Notes: generated from the sequence alone by a model not told the origin. A stretch of DNA of 34,010 nucleotides from Solirubrobacterales bacterium (GCA_020438425.1 JAGQUQ010000019.1:1-34010); one strand, 5' to 3'; positions 17,096-24,649 are shown, numbered from the stretch's first letter. Numbers and translations are program-made.

Positions 17096-18262
17096 TCAAA
17101 CGAGAGCTTCAACGAGATCCACGCCGTGCCGGGGACCGTCGTTGTTGCGGTGCCAATCAGCTATTTCAAGGGCTTTCTCGCGGTATCTTGGTTCGTCGAG
17201 CAGTTCGGCCACTGCCCACCTGAGAGATCTCGGGCCGGTCAGGCTCCAGCGAACCGAACGACCGACTCCGGCCCAGGTGATGCGAGCCGCGGTCTCGTTC
17301 ATGTCGCCGGCTGCCGGGCAGGTAAGTACCGGGACTCCTTCGGCCAGGGAGCGGGCGACCGTGCCGTGGCCGCCGTGGCAGATCACCAGCGAAGCCTCGG
17401 GAATCACCTGCGAGTAGCTCAGCCAGTCGACCAGTACCGCGTTGGCCGGCACCTCGATCGGGTGGCTGGGAACGACCCGGTTCGTCGTCGCCACGATCCG
17501 CAGTGGCTGGTCACCGAGCGCGGCAAGGGCGGAACGGACGAGGTGGTTCTGCGGATCCTGGGAGGTGCTGGGGGCGACGAGCACCAGGGGGTCATCGCCG
17601 GGAGGAAGTTCGATGTCCCTGAAGGGAGTTTCGAAAGGCATGGGGCCGGTCACGTGGACCGACTCCGGCCACTGTCTCGGGTACTCCAGTTGCGGGAAGG
17701 TGGCGACCATCGCCAGGTCGGGACTCGTGCCACCATGAAAACGCTCGGTCGGCTCGAGACCGACCAGTGCCCTTTGTGCGTTCAGGTCATCGCGTCCGCG
17801 CTCGAGCCCGCGGCGAAGGGCGAACTCGGTGAATCGCCAGAAGCGACGGCCCAGGCCGGTGCGGGGTGGCAGGGCGCCAATCGCGAAAAACGGCATGCCA
17901 TCGTCCTGGACCGGGTAGATGTGGGGAATCAGCGTGCCCCAGGCGCAGCCGTACGCCTCGGCGGCGAGGGCCGGTGCGACCGTGAGGATGTCGTTCACCA
18001 CCACGTCCGGCTCGAACTCCTCGAGCAGCGGCATCAGGGCCACGGCCGCCTGGCCGGCGCCCGGCGAGCCGGAACGGGGCGGAGGAAAGACCTGGTACTG
18101 GTCGGCGCTCACGAAGCGGAGACCGACTTCCTCGACCGCGTCCTTCCACTGCGGCCAGGTCTCGACGATCACCTCGTGCCCGCGGTCCTGGAGGGCCCGG
18201 GCGAGACTGACCGCCGGGAAGACGTGACCGGGATCGCCGAAAGCGGCGACCAGGCAGCGCAA
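17096..18262 (-). CDS. MGT-type glycosyltransferase (GT1, UGT-like)
   Basis: This 388-residue protein has the two-domain GT-B fold of macrolide/UDP-glucosyltransferase-type enzymes. The acceptor domain starts MRCLVAAFGDPGHVFPAVSL. The C-terminal donor-binding signature is ASLVICHGGHGTVARSLAEG followed by VPVLTCPAAGDMNETAARI, which is the MGT hallmark (HGGxGT...P...DQ/N). It probably transfers a hexose from a nucleotide sugar to a small hydrophobic molecule; neither substrate can be read. The start is TTG, 6 bp after the stop of the dehydrogenase gene, so the two are one operon. The 3' end faces tRNA-Asn. Confidence 0.88.
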   Translation of the reverse strand: MRCLVAAFGDPGHVFPAVSLARALQDRGHEVIVETWPQWKDAVEEVGLRFVSADQYQVFPPPRSGSPGAGQAAVALMPLLEEFEPDVVVNDILTVAPALAAEAYGCAWGTLIPHIYPVQDDGMPFFAIGALPPRTGLGRRFWRFTEFALRRGLERGRDDLNAQRALVGLEPTERFHGGTSPDLAMVATFPQLEYPRQWPESVHVTGPMPFETPFRDIELPPGDDPLVLVAPSTSQDPQNHLVRSALAALGDQPLRIVATTNRVVPSHPIEVPANAVLVDWLSYSQVIPEASLVICHGGHGTVARSLAEGVPVLTCPAAGDMNETAARITWAGVGRSVRWSLTGPRSLRWAVAELLDEPRYREKALEIADWHRNNDGPRHGVDLVEALV

Positions 18263-18268
18263 GCCGGC

Positions 18269-19006
18269 TTACATCCCCTGGGTGTCCGGCCCGGCCACCG
18301 GACGGGCCATGACCAGTTCCGGAACCGCACAGGCCGGCGAGACCTTGAGCAGGAAGCTGACCGCCTCGGCCATGTCTTCCGGCTGCATCATCTCCTCGGC
18401 GGGTACCGCCTGCTGGGCGAACTCGGTCATGTCGGTCGCCACGAATCCGGGGCAGAGCGCGGTCACGGAAACCCCGGTGCCGACGAGCTCCTTCTGGGTC
18501 GACCTGGAGAAACCGACCACCGCCGCCTTGGTCGCTCCGTAAACCGAGAGCCACGGCGGAGACTCGACTGCGGCAAGCGAGGCGAGGTTGACGATCAGCG
18601 CCTTGCCGTGTTCTTCACCGGCCTTCTTCAGCATCTCGACCGACTCCCGGGTCGCGACCACGAGGGCCCGGAGGTTGACTGCGATCTGCAGGTCGAAGTG
18701 CTTGCTCTGGATCTCGCCCAGCGGCTGCCCGATGCCGACACCGGCGTTGTTGACCAGGCAGTCAAGGCGGCCCCACTGGCGCTTGTGTTCCTGTACCAGT
18801 TCGACCACTGCCTCCTCGCTGGTCACGTCGGCAACCACGGCCTCGACCTTGAGATCGTCGTCAGCCAGACTTTCGGCGGCCGCCAGCAGTTTGTCTTCGC
18901 GGCGCCCGGAGATCGTCACTGCGTAGCCACTCTCCGCCAGACGCCTGGCGATAGCCAGTCCGATTCCTCCCGAACCTCCAGTAACCAATGCCGCACGCTT
19001 TGCCAC
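18269..19006 (-). CDS. Short-chain dehydrogenase/reductase
   Basis: This classical SDR of 245 residues from GTG 19006 has GGAG 5 nt upstream; the longer frame to 19078 is less likely. The cofactor motif TGGSGGIG is near residue 9, with SGRRED after it, which suggests NADP(H). Other SDR landmarks are NNAGVG, the catalytic Ser in NLASLAAVE and YGATK with the catalytic Tyr and Lys. The C-terminal part has CPGFVATDM. It oxidises or reduces an unknown alcohol/ketone substrate. It shares an operon with the MGT glycosyltransferase, so the pair may modify the same small molecule. Confidence 0.9.
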   Translation of the reverse strand: MAKRAALVTGGSGGIGLAIARRLAESGYAVTISGRREDKLLAAAESLADDDLKVEAVVADVTSEEAVVELVQEHKRQWGRLDCLVNNAGVGIGQPLGEIQSKHFDLQIAVNLRALVVATRESVEMLKKAGEEHGKALIVNLASLAAVESPPWLSVYGATKAAVVGFSRSTQKELVGTGVSVTALCPGFVATDMTEFAQQAVPAEEMMQPEDMAEAVSFLLKVSPACAVPELVMARPVAGPDTQGM

Positions 19007-19105
19007 TCTCGCTCCGTTCCGTAGGATGAAAACCAGCCGGAGCCTATGCCAGATGGGGTGACCGGGGCTGGCGAGCATGCACAGTCTCGGGTAAATGTGG
19101 AGAAT

Positions 19106-19130
19106 GGAATCGCTACCGCTTGTTTTCGTC
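19106..19130 (+). promoter_or_regulatory. Possible ECF-sigma-type promoter upstream of the Hpt gene
   Basis: GGAAT and CGTC are separated by 16 bp, which resembles the GGAAC-N15/16-CGTC form of extracytoplasmic-function sigma promoters. It ends 20 bp before the Hpt ATG. Short motifs of this kind occur by chance, so confidence is low. Confidence 0.25.
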
Positions 19131-19150
19131 CGTATCTACCGAGGTGAGCC

Positions 19151-19513
19151 ATGAGTGAGGAGAAGCCAGACAACGAGCTGATCGTTGCTTTCGCCAAGGA
19201 AGCGCGGCAGCGTTGTGATGTGATCTCGGCCGGTCTCGACACCGGAACTTCTGACTTCGAAACACTTCGCCAGGAAGCCCATGCTCTCCACGGCACCGCA
19301 TCGACTCTCGGTCTTCGCCGCCTGGGCGAACTGGCCGGCTTGATGGAGTCCGACCTCTCGGACGCCGCCAAGGCGGGGGAGATCCGCCCCAACCGGGCAA
19401 GCCAGATATCCGAAGCCGCTGAAGCCCTCGCCTCGGGCGTAAAGGCCGCGGCCAACGACGAGGAAGAACCCCCCGACGTAGGTCGAAGCCTCTCCCAGCT
19501 CTTCGCCCTGTAG
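19151..19513 (+). CDS. Orphan Hpt (histidine phosphotransfer) domain protein
   Basis: This 120-residue, all-helical soluble protein has HALHGTASTLGLRRLGELAG (about residues 39-58), matching the Hpt consensus H-x-L-[KH]-G-x-x-x-x-[LI]-G with the His as phospho-acceptor. It would relay phosphate between a hybrid histidine kinase and a response regulator, but neither is encoded in this window. GAGGTGAGCC upstream gives a good ribosome site. The acidic C-terminal tail is unremarkable. It is followed by a long spacer that starts with a strong hairpin. Confidence 0.82.
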   Translation: MSEEKPDNELIVAFAKEARQRCDVISAGLDTGTSDFETLRQEAHALHGTASTLGLRRLGELAGLMESDLSDAAKAGEIRPNRASQISEAAEALASGVKAAANDEEEPPDVGRSLSQLFAL

Positions 19514-19548
19514 ACCGGGCAACGCGCCCAGGACGCTCACATCCGCAT

Positions 19549-19572
19549 GCCGTCCGGTCTTCGCCGGACGGC
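19549..19572 (+). terminator. Terminator-like hairpin after the Hpt gene
   Basis: GCCGTCCGG-TCTTCG-CCGGACGGC is a perfect 9-bp stem with a TTCG-containing loop, 35 bp after the Hpt stop. No U-tract follows. Confidence 0.65.
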
Positions 19573-19584
19573 GAATAGAAACCC

Positions 19585-19622
19585 GCCCCTTCCTCTCGAA
19601 CCAATTGACGGAAGGAAGGGGC
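19585..19622. repeat. Inverted repeat with 10-bp arms
   Basis: GCCCCTTCCT (19585-19594) and AGGAAGGGGC (19613-19622) are perfectly complementary over an 18-nt loop. Confidence 0.6.
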
Positions 19623-19749
19623 TCCGCCTGGTGTTTCAAGTACCTGAGTACTATCGCGGCCATTTCCCGGCTTGTTCCTCGCCAGCCACCCGCAGGAGCG
19701 CCCTGTGCACGACCGCTCAAGTCTTGTGGTGTTGGCATGTCGCGAGATT

Positions 19750-19780
19750 CCACTTTGTGCCGCATACCGGCGCAAAGTGG
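19750..19780. repeat. Inverted repeat with 12-bp arms
   Basis: CCACTTTGTGCC and GGCGCAAAGTGG pair over 12 bp with one G-U, around the 7-nt loop GCATACC. Confidence 0.65.
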
Positions 19781-19813
19781 GGCCTCGGTGATTTCCCGAT
19801 CCCGATCCGGGGC

Positions 19814-19859
19814 AGGTGCCTATGGATTGCATCCATATAGATGCAATCCATAGGCACCT
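19814..19859. repeat. Perfect 20-bp inverted repeat with 6-nt loop
   Basis: The arms 19814-19833 and 19840-19859 are exact reverse complements (AGGTGCCTATGG... and ...CCATAGGCACCT) around the loop CATATA. After one mismatch the pairing continues outward for two more bases. It lies 70 bp upstream of the CAU tRNA. This is the strongest palindrome in the window. Confidence 0.85.
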
Positions 19860-19929
19860 CCCAGGAGGGACCCTCCACGCGCGGGCGGGCGTTTGGCAAA
19901 TATCTTTGGGGGCAGGGCGTGAGCCCCGC

Positions 19930-20003
<74 letters not shown>

Positions 20004-20143
20004 TCCACTCGTACAACCGAAAGCGTGACCCGGAACTGGAGAACGATCGATTCGGGACAACCCTTGGGGAATCGCCGGACATGTCGTCCGCGAGGGCCAG
20101 CGGGCTGACTCAATCACTCGGTGGGATCTTGTTAAGGATTATG

Positions 20144-20149
20144 TAGCAT
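20144..20149 (+). promoter_or_regulatory. Possible -10 box of the riboswitch transcript
   Basis: TAGCAT lies in a locally AT-rich patch (TTGTTAAGGATTATG before it) about 6 nt before the predicted 5' end of the riboswitch. No consensus -35 box is seen. Confidence 0.4.
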
Positions 20150-20154
20150 TGGGT

Positions 20155-20290
20155 GTGCAAAGCCTAACTCGGATCGATTCCGGGGCGGGGGAACCAATTG
20201 GGATCAGATCCCCGGGGCGAATCGCAACGCGTAGCGCGGTCTCTTTTCGCGCGAGCCCGACAGCTAACTCCGCAGGCAAGAAAAGAGAGA
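20155..20290 (+). promoter_or_regulatory. c-di-AMP riboswitch (ydaO-yuaA family)
   Basis: The conserved blocks of the ydaO aptamer appear in order: GCGGGGGAACCA, GGGGCGAATCGC, GTAGCGCG...CGCGC as a hairpin, GAGCCCGACAGCTAACTCCG and CAGGC. A short outer pairing GCCT (20162-20165) with AGGC (20274-20277) closes it. The loop of the GCGCG hairpin contains TCTCTTTTC (20240-20248), exactly complementary to GAAAAGAGA (20280-20288), which runs into the ribosome-binding site of the next gene. Ligand binding may therefore control translation. The family binds cyclic di-AMP and in actinobacteria often controls cell-wall enzymes; here the controlled gene is a secreted unknown. Confidence 0.88.
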
Positions 20291-20296
20291 GGGAAA

Positions 20297-20902
20297 ATGT
20301 CACTCAGGAAATTGCTGCTGCCGGCCATCGTCGCCGTACTCTTGTCCCAGGGGGCCCAGGGAATGGCCGGGGGCACCACGCCGGTCTATCTGAACGACGG
20401 GACCATCACCGCAAAAGACGTTCGCAGTCTGATCTTCAACTCGACCGACCGGACCCGAACCAGGGGCCGGATAACCCCGGACGTGGCGTTGATCGACGCC
20501 GGACAATTGAAGATCAGGTCGGCGTCATGTAAGAAGGGCGACGCCTGGGCTGGCTACGGCGTGCTGTTCTCCGGTAAACGGGAAGGCGGAACCCGCTGCG
20601 ACGGAAAGACCTTCTCGCGCCGGACCGGGGCTTACGGTGGCCCGTTCTACGGCATGTGGAGGATGCGGTTCATCCTCGACTACATAATTTCCGAAGGTGG
20701 CCTGACGAGCTTGGGCTCCGGCCGGCCCAGCTGGATTAAGTCGAACGGAGAAGTGGCAGTGGTGGTCTTCAGGACTTACGCGAACGGCAAGGCGACCAAC
20801 ACCGACAAGGTGCTCCGTATCGTCGGTTCGGAAGTCACGGTCATTGAATTGCGTCCGGGTGAGAGATGGCCCTTCCCGCATCTCCATCACCGCAGGCCGT
20901 AA
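20297..20902 (+). CDS. Secreted protein of unknown function under a c-di-AMP riboswitch
   Basis: This 201-residue protein starts at ATG 20297 with GAGAGGG just upstream; the longer frame to 20198 would run through the riboswitch and is rejected. The N-terminus MSLRKLLLPAIVAVLLSQGAQG looks like a Sec signal peptide cleaved near residue 22-25. The mature part is basic, with two cysteines (ASCKKGDAW, GTRCDGKTF) that could form a disulfide, and aromatic/Gly-rich stretches (GAYGGPFYGMWRMRF). I recognise no domain. Riboswitch control by c-di-AMP suggests a role in the cell envelope, osmotic response or resuscitation, because those are the usual targets. The acyltransferase gene converges on it. Confidence 0.75.
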   Translation: MSLRKLLLPAIVAVLLSQGAQGMAGGTTPVYLNDGTITAKDVRSLIFNSTDRTRTRGRITPDVALIDAGQLKIRSASCKKGDAWAGYGVLFSGKREGGTRCDGKTFSRRTGAYGGPFYGMWRMRFILDYIISEGGLTSLGSGRPSWIKSNGEVAVVVFRTYANGKATNTDKVLRIVGSEVTVIELRPGERWPFPHLHHRRP

Positions 20903-20917
20903 CGAAGGAGGTCCGGG

Positions 20918-22996
20918 CTAACGGGAGCCGGCGGGGAAATCTAGCTTCGCCAGTTCCTGTTCCAGCCAGGGGGCCATGGTTATCGCGTAGGTGGCGGAGA
21001 CGTGGTAGCTGTCGCGGTAGACCAGGGCGTTGCCGATCACGGCGGGGCAGCGGCCATCGCTGCAGAGGATCGGCATCGGATCGATGATGTCCACTCCGGC
21101 GGCTTCGGCCGCCTTGACGTCGAACAATGCCTTCCGCTCGGGCGGGAAGGCGCATTTCTTCAGGCTGTCAAGGTTTTCGGCCACACACTCATGCGGCAAC
21201 CACGGCTGCCGCGGTGCCTGGGCCTGGTCTCTGATCAGCACAACCTTGCCGGAGTTCTCCTCGAGGAATTCGTAGGTCTCGATCATCCCGTCCACGAGAT
21301 ACGGTTCGCTGGCCTCGCGGCTCAGCTTCTTGCCATCGATCGTGAGGCTGTAGACGGCCTGGGTGGAGGTGGCCACGACGACCAGATTCGGCTGTTCCTC
21401 GGCGATTCGCTCAAGCGAATTCTCGCGCCACTCGTCGCAGTACTTGCTCAACTCGACCTCGGCGATCGCGCAGTTTGCGCGGGAGAGGCCGGTGATTTTC
21501 CAGCCGCGCTCCTTGCCGATCGCGTCGAGGGTAGGCATGTACATCATCGAATGGGAATCGCCGAACAGGATCACGCTGACATCACCGTCCGGATCCCCAT
21601 AGACGCATTCGCCGGATTCGGTGCGGGGGCCGAGCAGCAGACAGCCGTCCTTGTACATCTGGCCGCGATCCTCGCGGGCGGTCAGCGGGTTCGGCTTGAT
21701 CGCGTCGACCGAGTTGACCAGCGGCACCTTGCCGTTCTTGATCACCGCGGCTCCGAGCACCTGATCCTGGCTCAGTTCGTCCACGTTGATCCGGTTCGAA
21801 CCCAGCCAGAGCCCGAAGACAGCAGCGACGATCGAACAGCCGCCGCCGATCAGCAGGGCCCGGTTGGGGCGCAGCTTGAGGATCTTTGCCCGGCGCACCG
21901 GGTCCTCGAGCAGAGTGTGGCTGATCTGGGTCGGAATCCAGGAAAGCAGGGTCGCGACGACCAGCCACTTCCAGGTGAGGTGATCAAAGATCCCGAGCGC
22001 AAAGACCACGAACGGCCAGTGCCACAGGTACCAGGAGTACGAGATGTTGCCGACGTACTGGAACGGCCGGGTCGAAAGGATCCGGGTGGTGATGCCCTTG
22101 CCGGAAGCGCCGACCACGAGCAGTGTGATCGTCGCCATGACCGGGATCAGCCCGTTGGTTCCGGGGAACGGGGTGCTCGCCGACATCTTCCAGGTTGCCC
22201 AGAGCAGCACGCCGACCGCCGCGACGCCGGCCAGGTGGGCAAACCAGGCGGGGAGGTGAATCCTGGTCTTCGGCAGCACCATGGCCAGCACCGCGCCGAA
22301 GGCGAGCTGCCAGGCCCGGGCCAGGGTCGAGAAGAAGGCGGCTTCCGGATTGACGCTGGTGAAGTGGACGCTGTAGATCAGGGAAGCGATCGCGACCGGC
22401 ACGATGAAGAAGAGGACGATGGTCTTCGCCCGACGCTTCAGCTTCGTGGCGATTGCCCCGGCGGCCAGCAGGAGCAGCGGCCAGACCACATAGAACTGCT
22501 CCTCCACCGAGAGCGACCAATAGTGCTGGACCGGACTGTGAATGCCGTCCGCGGCAGCGAAGTAGTCGACACCCTGGACGATGAAGTGCCAGTTGACGAA
22601 GTAGAGGGCTGCCGCGAAGACGTCGCCGCCGATCGTCACCTGCTGGGCCAGCGGGAAGATGATGATCGACCCGATGCAGATGAAGACCAGAACCAGCGCT
22701 GCCAGCGGCAAGAGGCGCTTCGCCCGGCGGGCGTAGAAGTTCCGGATCGAGACCCGGCCGGTCTTCTCGATCTCGCGGACCACCAAGCCGGTGATCAGGA
22801 AGCCGGACAACACGTAGAAGACGTCGACCCCGATGAATCCGCCCTCGGCCCACGGAATCGCGGCGTGACAGGCAAGCACAAGGGTTACCGCGATCGCGCG
22901 AATCCCCTGGATGTCGGGCCTGAAGTGTGAGCCCGCTTCTTTTGCCGTGGGGGAACCGCCTTCTTTGGCGGCTACCTCGGCACCGCCTAGAGCCAT
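20918..22996 (-). CDS. OafA/YrhL-type acyltransferase with C-terminal SGNH domain
   Basis: This 692-residue membrane enzyme has an N-terminal acyltransferase-3 domain starting FRPDIQGIRAIAVTLVLACHA (with the conserved His), then GGFIGVDVFYVLSGFLIT and RRAKRLLPLAALVLV, with about ten membrane helices to residue 430. The C-terminal extracellular SGNH-like domain has the Ser in VILFGDSHSMMYMP and the Asp-x-x-His in DSYHVSATYA near the end. Such proteins move acyl groups across the membrane and O-acetylate cell-surface glycans. The substrate is unknown. A TAGCCT box ends 6 nt upstream of the ATG and there is no Shine-Dalgarno, so the mRNA may be leaderless. It is divergent from the ZIP gene. Confidence 0.92.
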   Translation of the reverse strand: MALGGAEVAAKEGGSPTAKEAGSHFRPDIQGIRAIAVTLVLACHAAIPWAEGGFIGVDVFYVLSGFLITGLVVREIEKTGRVSIRNFYARRAKRLLPLAALVLVFICIGSIIIFPLAQQVTIGGDVFAAALYFVNWHFIVQGVDYFAAADGIHSPVQHYWSLSVEEQFYVVWPLLLLAAGAIATKLKRRAKTIVLFFIVPVAIASLIYSVHFTSVNPEAAFFSTLARAWQLAFGAVLAMVLPKTRIHLPAWFAHLAGVAAVGVLLWATWKMSASTPFPGTNGLIPVMATITLLVVGASGKGITTRILSTRPFQYVGNISYSWYLWHWPFVVFALGIFDHLTWKWLVVATLLSWIPTQISHTLLEDPVRRAKILKLRPNRALLIGGGCSIVAAVFGLWLGSNRINVDELSQDQVLGAAVIKNGKVPLVNSVDAIKPNPLTAREDRGQMYKDGCLLLGPRTESGECVYGDPDGDVSVILFGDSHSMMYMPTLDAIGKERGWKITGLSRANCAIAEVELSKYCDEWRENSLERIAEEQPNLVVVATSTQAVYSLTIDGKKLSREASEPYLVDGMIETYEFLEENSGKVVLIRDQAQAPRQPWLPHECVAENLDSLKKCAFPPERKALFDVKAAEAAGVDIIDPMPILCSDGRCPAVIGNALVYRDSYHVSATYAITMAPWLEQELAKLDFPAGSR

Positions 22997-23002
22997 CGGC
23001 GC

Positions 23003-23008
23003 AGGCTA
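23003..23008 (-). promoter_or_regulatory. Possible -10 box for a leaderless acyltransferase mRNA
   Basis: On the minus strand TAGCCT ends 6 nt before the ATG at 22996. The spacing equals that of several other genes here. Confidence 0.4.
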
Positions 23009-23053
23009 CCGGTTCCCGATCCCGGCATGCCCTCCGGCTGCGGTGCTTGACTT

Positions 23054-23763
23054 GTGCCGATGCTTCAGGTGGTCGCCTACGCGTTTCTCGCCTCCGTTGC
23101 GCTTCCGATCGGTGCTCTGGTCGGGTCAAAAGTCGAGCTGCCGAGGCCGGTGCTGGCTTCGCTCCTGGGGTTCGCGTCCGGCGCCCTGATTTCCGCCGTC
23201 GCCTTCGAGCTCTTCGACGAGGCCTTCGAGCACGGCGGCGTCGGCTACGCGGGGATTTCCTTCCTGGCCGGGGCGACCGTCTTCGTCCTGCTGGACGGCT
23301 GGTTGACCAGGAGGACAGCAAGGCGGGCCAGCTCGGGAGCCGGAATCGGGTTTGCCCTGCTTGCCGGGGTGACCCTGGACGGAGTGCCCGAGAACCTGGC
23401 GATGGGGTCACGCTGATCGAAGGGAGCAGCGTCGCCCTGCTGGTCGCGATCTTCGTGTCGAACTTTCCGGAAGCCCTGGTCGGGGCCAGGAAAATGAAGG
23501 ACGCCGGGGTTCGTCCGAAGACAGTGATGCTGATCTGGGTTGGCGCGGCGCTGCTGCTCGGACTCGCGGTCGTGCTCGGTTACGCGCTACTCGACGGGGT
23601 TGACAACAAGACCCTCTCGGTTCCTCTGGCCTTTGCTGCCGGTGCGGTGCTCGCCTCGCTTGCCGACACCGTGATGCCCGAGGCCTACGAAGAGGGCGGC
23701 ATCAAGGTCGCCTACGCAACTGCCCTCGGTTTTCTCCTGTCCTATCTGCTTTCCGCGGGCTAG
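23054..23763 (+). pseudogene. ZIP-family metal transporter split by a -1 frameshift
   Basis: The first frame (GTG 23054, or ATG 23060, to the stop at 23416) encodes ZIP helices with GFASGALISAVAFELFDEA and ends in TLDGVPENLAMG. The ZIP sequence then continues without loss in the -1 frame from about 23407 to the TAG at 23761-23763, with VTLIEGSSVALLVAIFVSNF, PEALVGARKMKDAG and a final helix. The joined product is about 236 residues, normal for small ZIP proteins that import Zn or Fe. The change of frame falls on a run of four G (23404-23407). It is therefore a one-base deletion, a sequencing error or a slippage site. Nothing else in the gene looks decayed. Confidence 0.82.
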
Positions 23764-23770
23764 TCGCCGC

Positions 23771-24637
23771 TCAGGACCTGATCCAGAGCGCATCGTTGCC
23801 GAGCGCGACCCTTTTCACCTTGTCCTCGCCCAGTGCGATCACCAACTGCCGCTCGGCACCGGTGCGGTCCGGCGCATCGTTTCCGCTGGTCATGATGGCA
23901 GCGACCTCCTGGGTGGTCAATCCGGCCGGATAAAGACTCAGAGCTTCCAGCGCGTCCCCGGCCGGGCCCATCCTTTTCAGTTCCGGATCCAGATTCGCGA
24001 TCACCACGTCATACGCCTCGATCGGCTGGAATCCGCCCACTTCCACCCGGCGATCTCCTTCCTCGAAGATCACCGACGGCGCCGTGAACCGGTGACCGTC
24101 CTCGGCCGCGGCTGCCTTGTCCTGAAGGTGCGTAGCCCCGCCCGCTGCGGTGCGGGCGTGGTCGAAGTCCTCCTGGTAGGCGGCCTGGACTTCCGGAGTG
24201 TCGACAGCCTCCATCACTTTCGTCGCGTCCAGGCCCGGAACAGTGCCGATGGCTTCGGCCAGTTGCCTGTCGTCGTCAAGCAGGAGCGGGGTATTGAACT
24301 GGAGCAGCTGAAGGGTTCTGAGGACCCGCCACTCCGAACCCGGAGCTACCAGCCGCGCCGCGGTGATCACCTGGCAGGCACGGGCACTGGTGTAGGTGCG
24401 GAACTTCGGTTCGATCGCGAACGGCATGCCGTATCGCTCCCGGAAGTCGAAGTAAAAACCGGTCAGGGTCTCGAGCGGGTAAGGGAGCGGATTCCGGTCA
24501 TCTGAAAGTCCGATCACGGCCAGGTGCCACTCGATCTGGTCGCGGTATCGCCACTCCAGAGTTCTCAGGGCCGGACTGGCCGAGTAACCGAAGGGACATG
24601 AGGGGTCGTTGAAGAGAAGAGCCTTGATCTGCGCCAT
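23771..24637 (-). CDS. DsbA-family thioredoxin-fold protein (single active-site Cys)
   Basis: This 288-residue cytosolic protein has an N-terminal thioredoxin-like fold (IKALLFNDPSCPFGYSASPAL) in which the usual C-x-x-C is reduced to C-P-F-G-Y. The long helical insertion and a cis-Pro loop (FTAPSVIFEEGDRR) are typical of DsbA/FrnE-like proteins. The C-terminal 80 residues after the fold (DALEALSLYPAGLTTQEVAAIM) look like a helical extension resembling a small winged-helix. Without the second Cys a disulfide oxidase role is doubtful; a glutathione/mycothiol-type transferase or adaptor role is possible. TAGGCT ends 6 nt before the ATG, consistent with a leaderless mRNA. Confidence 0.75.
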   Translation of the reverse strand: MAQIKALLFNDPSCPFGYSASPALRTLEWRYRDQIEWHLAVIGLSDDRNPLPYPLETLTGFYFDFRERYGMPFAIEPKFRTYTSARACQVITAARLVAPGSEWRVLRTLQLLQFNTPLLLDDDRQLAEAIGTVPGLDATKVMEAVDTPEVQAAYQEDFDHARTAAGGATHLQDKAAAAEDGHRFTAPSVIFEEGDRRVEVGGFQPIEAYDVVIANLDPELKRMGPAGDALEALSLYPAGLTTQEVAAIMTSGNDAPDRTGAERQLVIALGEDKVKRVALGNDALWIRS

Positions 24638-24643
24638 GGGGGA

Positions 24644-24649
24644 AGCCTA
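24644..24649 (-). promoter_or_regulatory. -10 box for leaderless dsbA-like gene
   Basis: On the minus strand TAGGCT ends 6 nt before the ATG at 24637, and no Shine-Dalgarno is present. Confidence 0.45.

Larger units (their letters stand above)
19514..19929. other. 416-bp gene-free stretch with four strong hairpins
   Basis: Between the Hpt gene and the CAU tRNA I find no convincing reading frame; the open frames use codons unlike the neighbouring genes. It holds four inverted repeats: 19549-19572, 19585-19622, 19750-19780 and 19814-19859. The base composition is less GC-rich than the flanks in places. It may be a set of terminators, a structured RNA or the remains of a mobile element. Confidence 0.6.

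Noticed and set aside
17021..19024. 667-codon open frame on the + strand across the glycosyltransferase and SDR genes
   Set aside because: It spans two well-supported minus-strand genes and an intergenic junction, so it is an artefact of codon bias.
19136..19765. 209-codon minus-strand frame over the Hpt gene and the hairpin-rich spacer
   Set aside because: Part of its translation looks protein-like, but it overlaps the Hpt gene fully, crosses three hairpins and has codon use unlike its neighbours. I kept the spacer as non-coding while noting this doubt.
21002..22930. 642-codon open frame opposite the acyltransferase
   Set aside because: It is antisense to a gene with clear acyltransferase and SGNH motifs. 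The translation is Asp/Arg/His/Gln-rich and low-complexity, as expected of a mirror frame.
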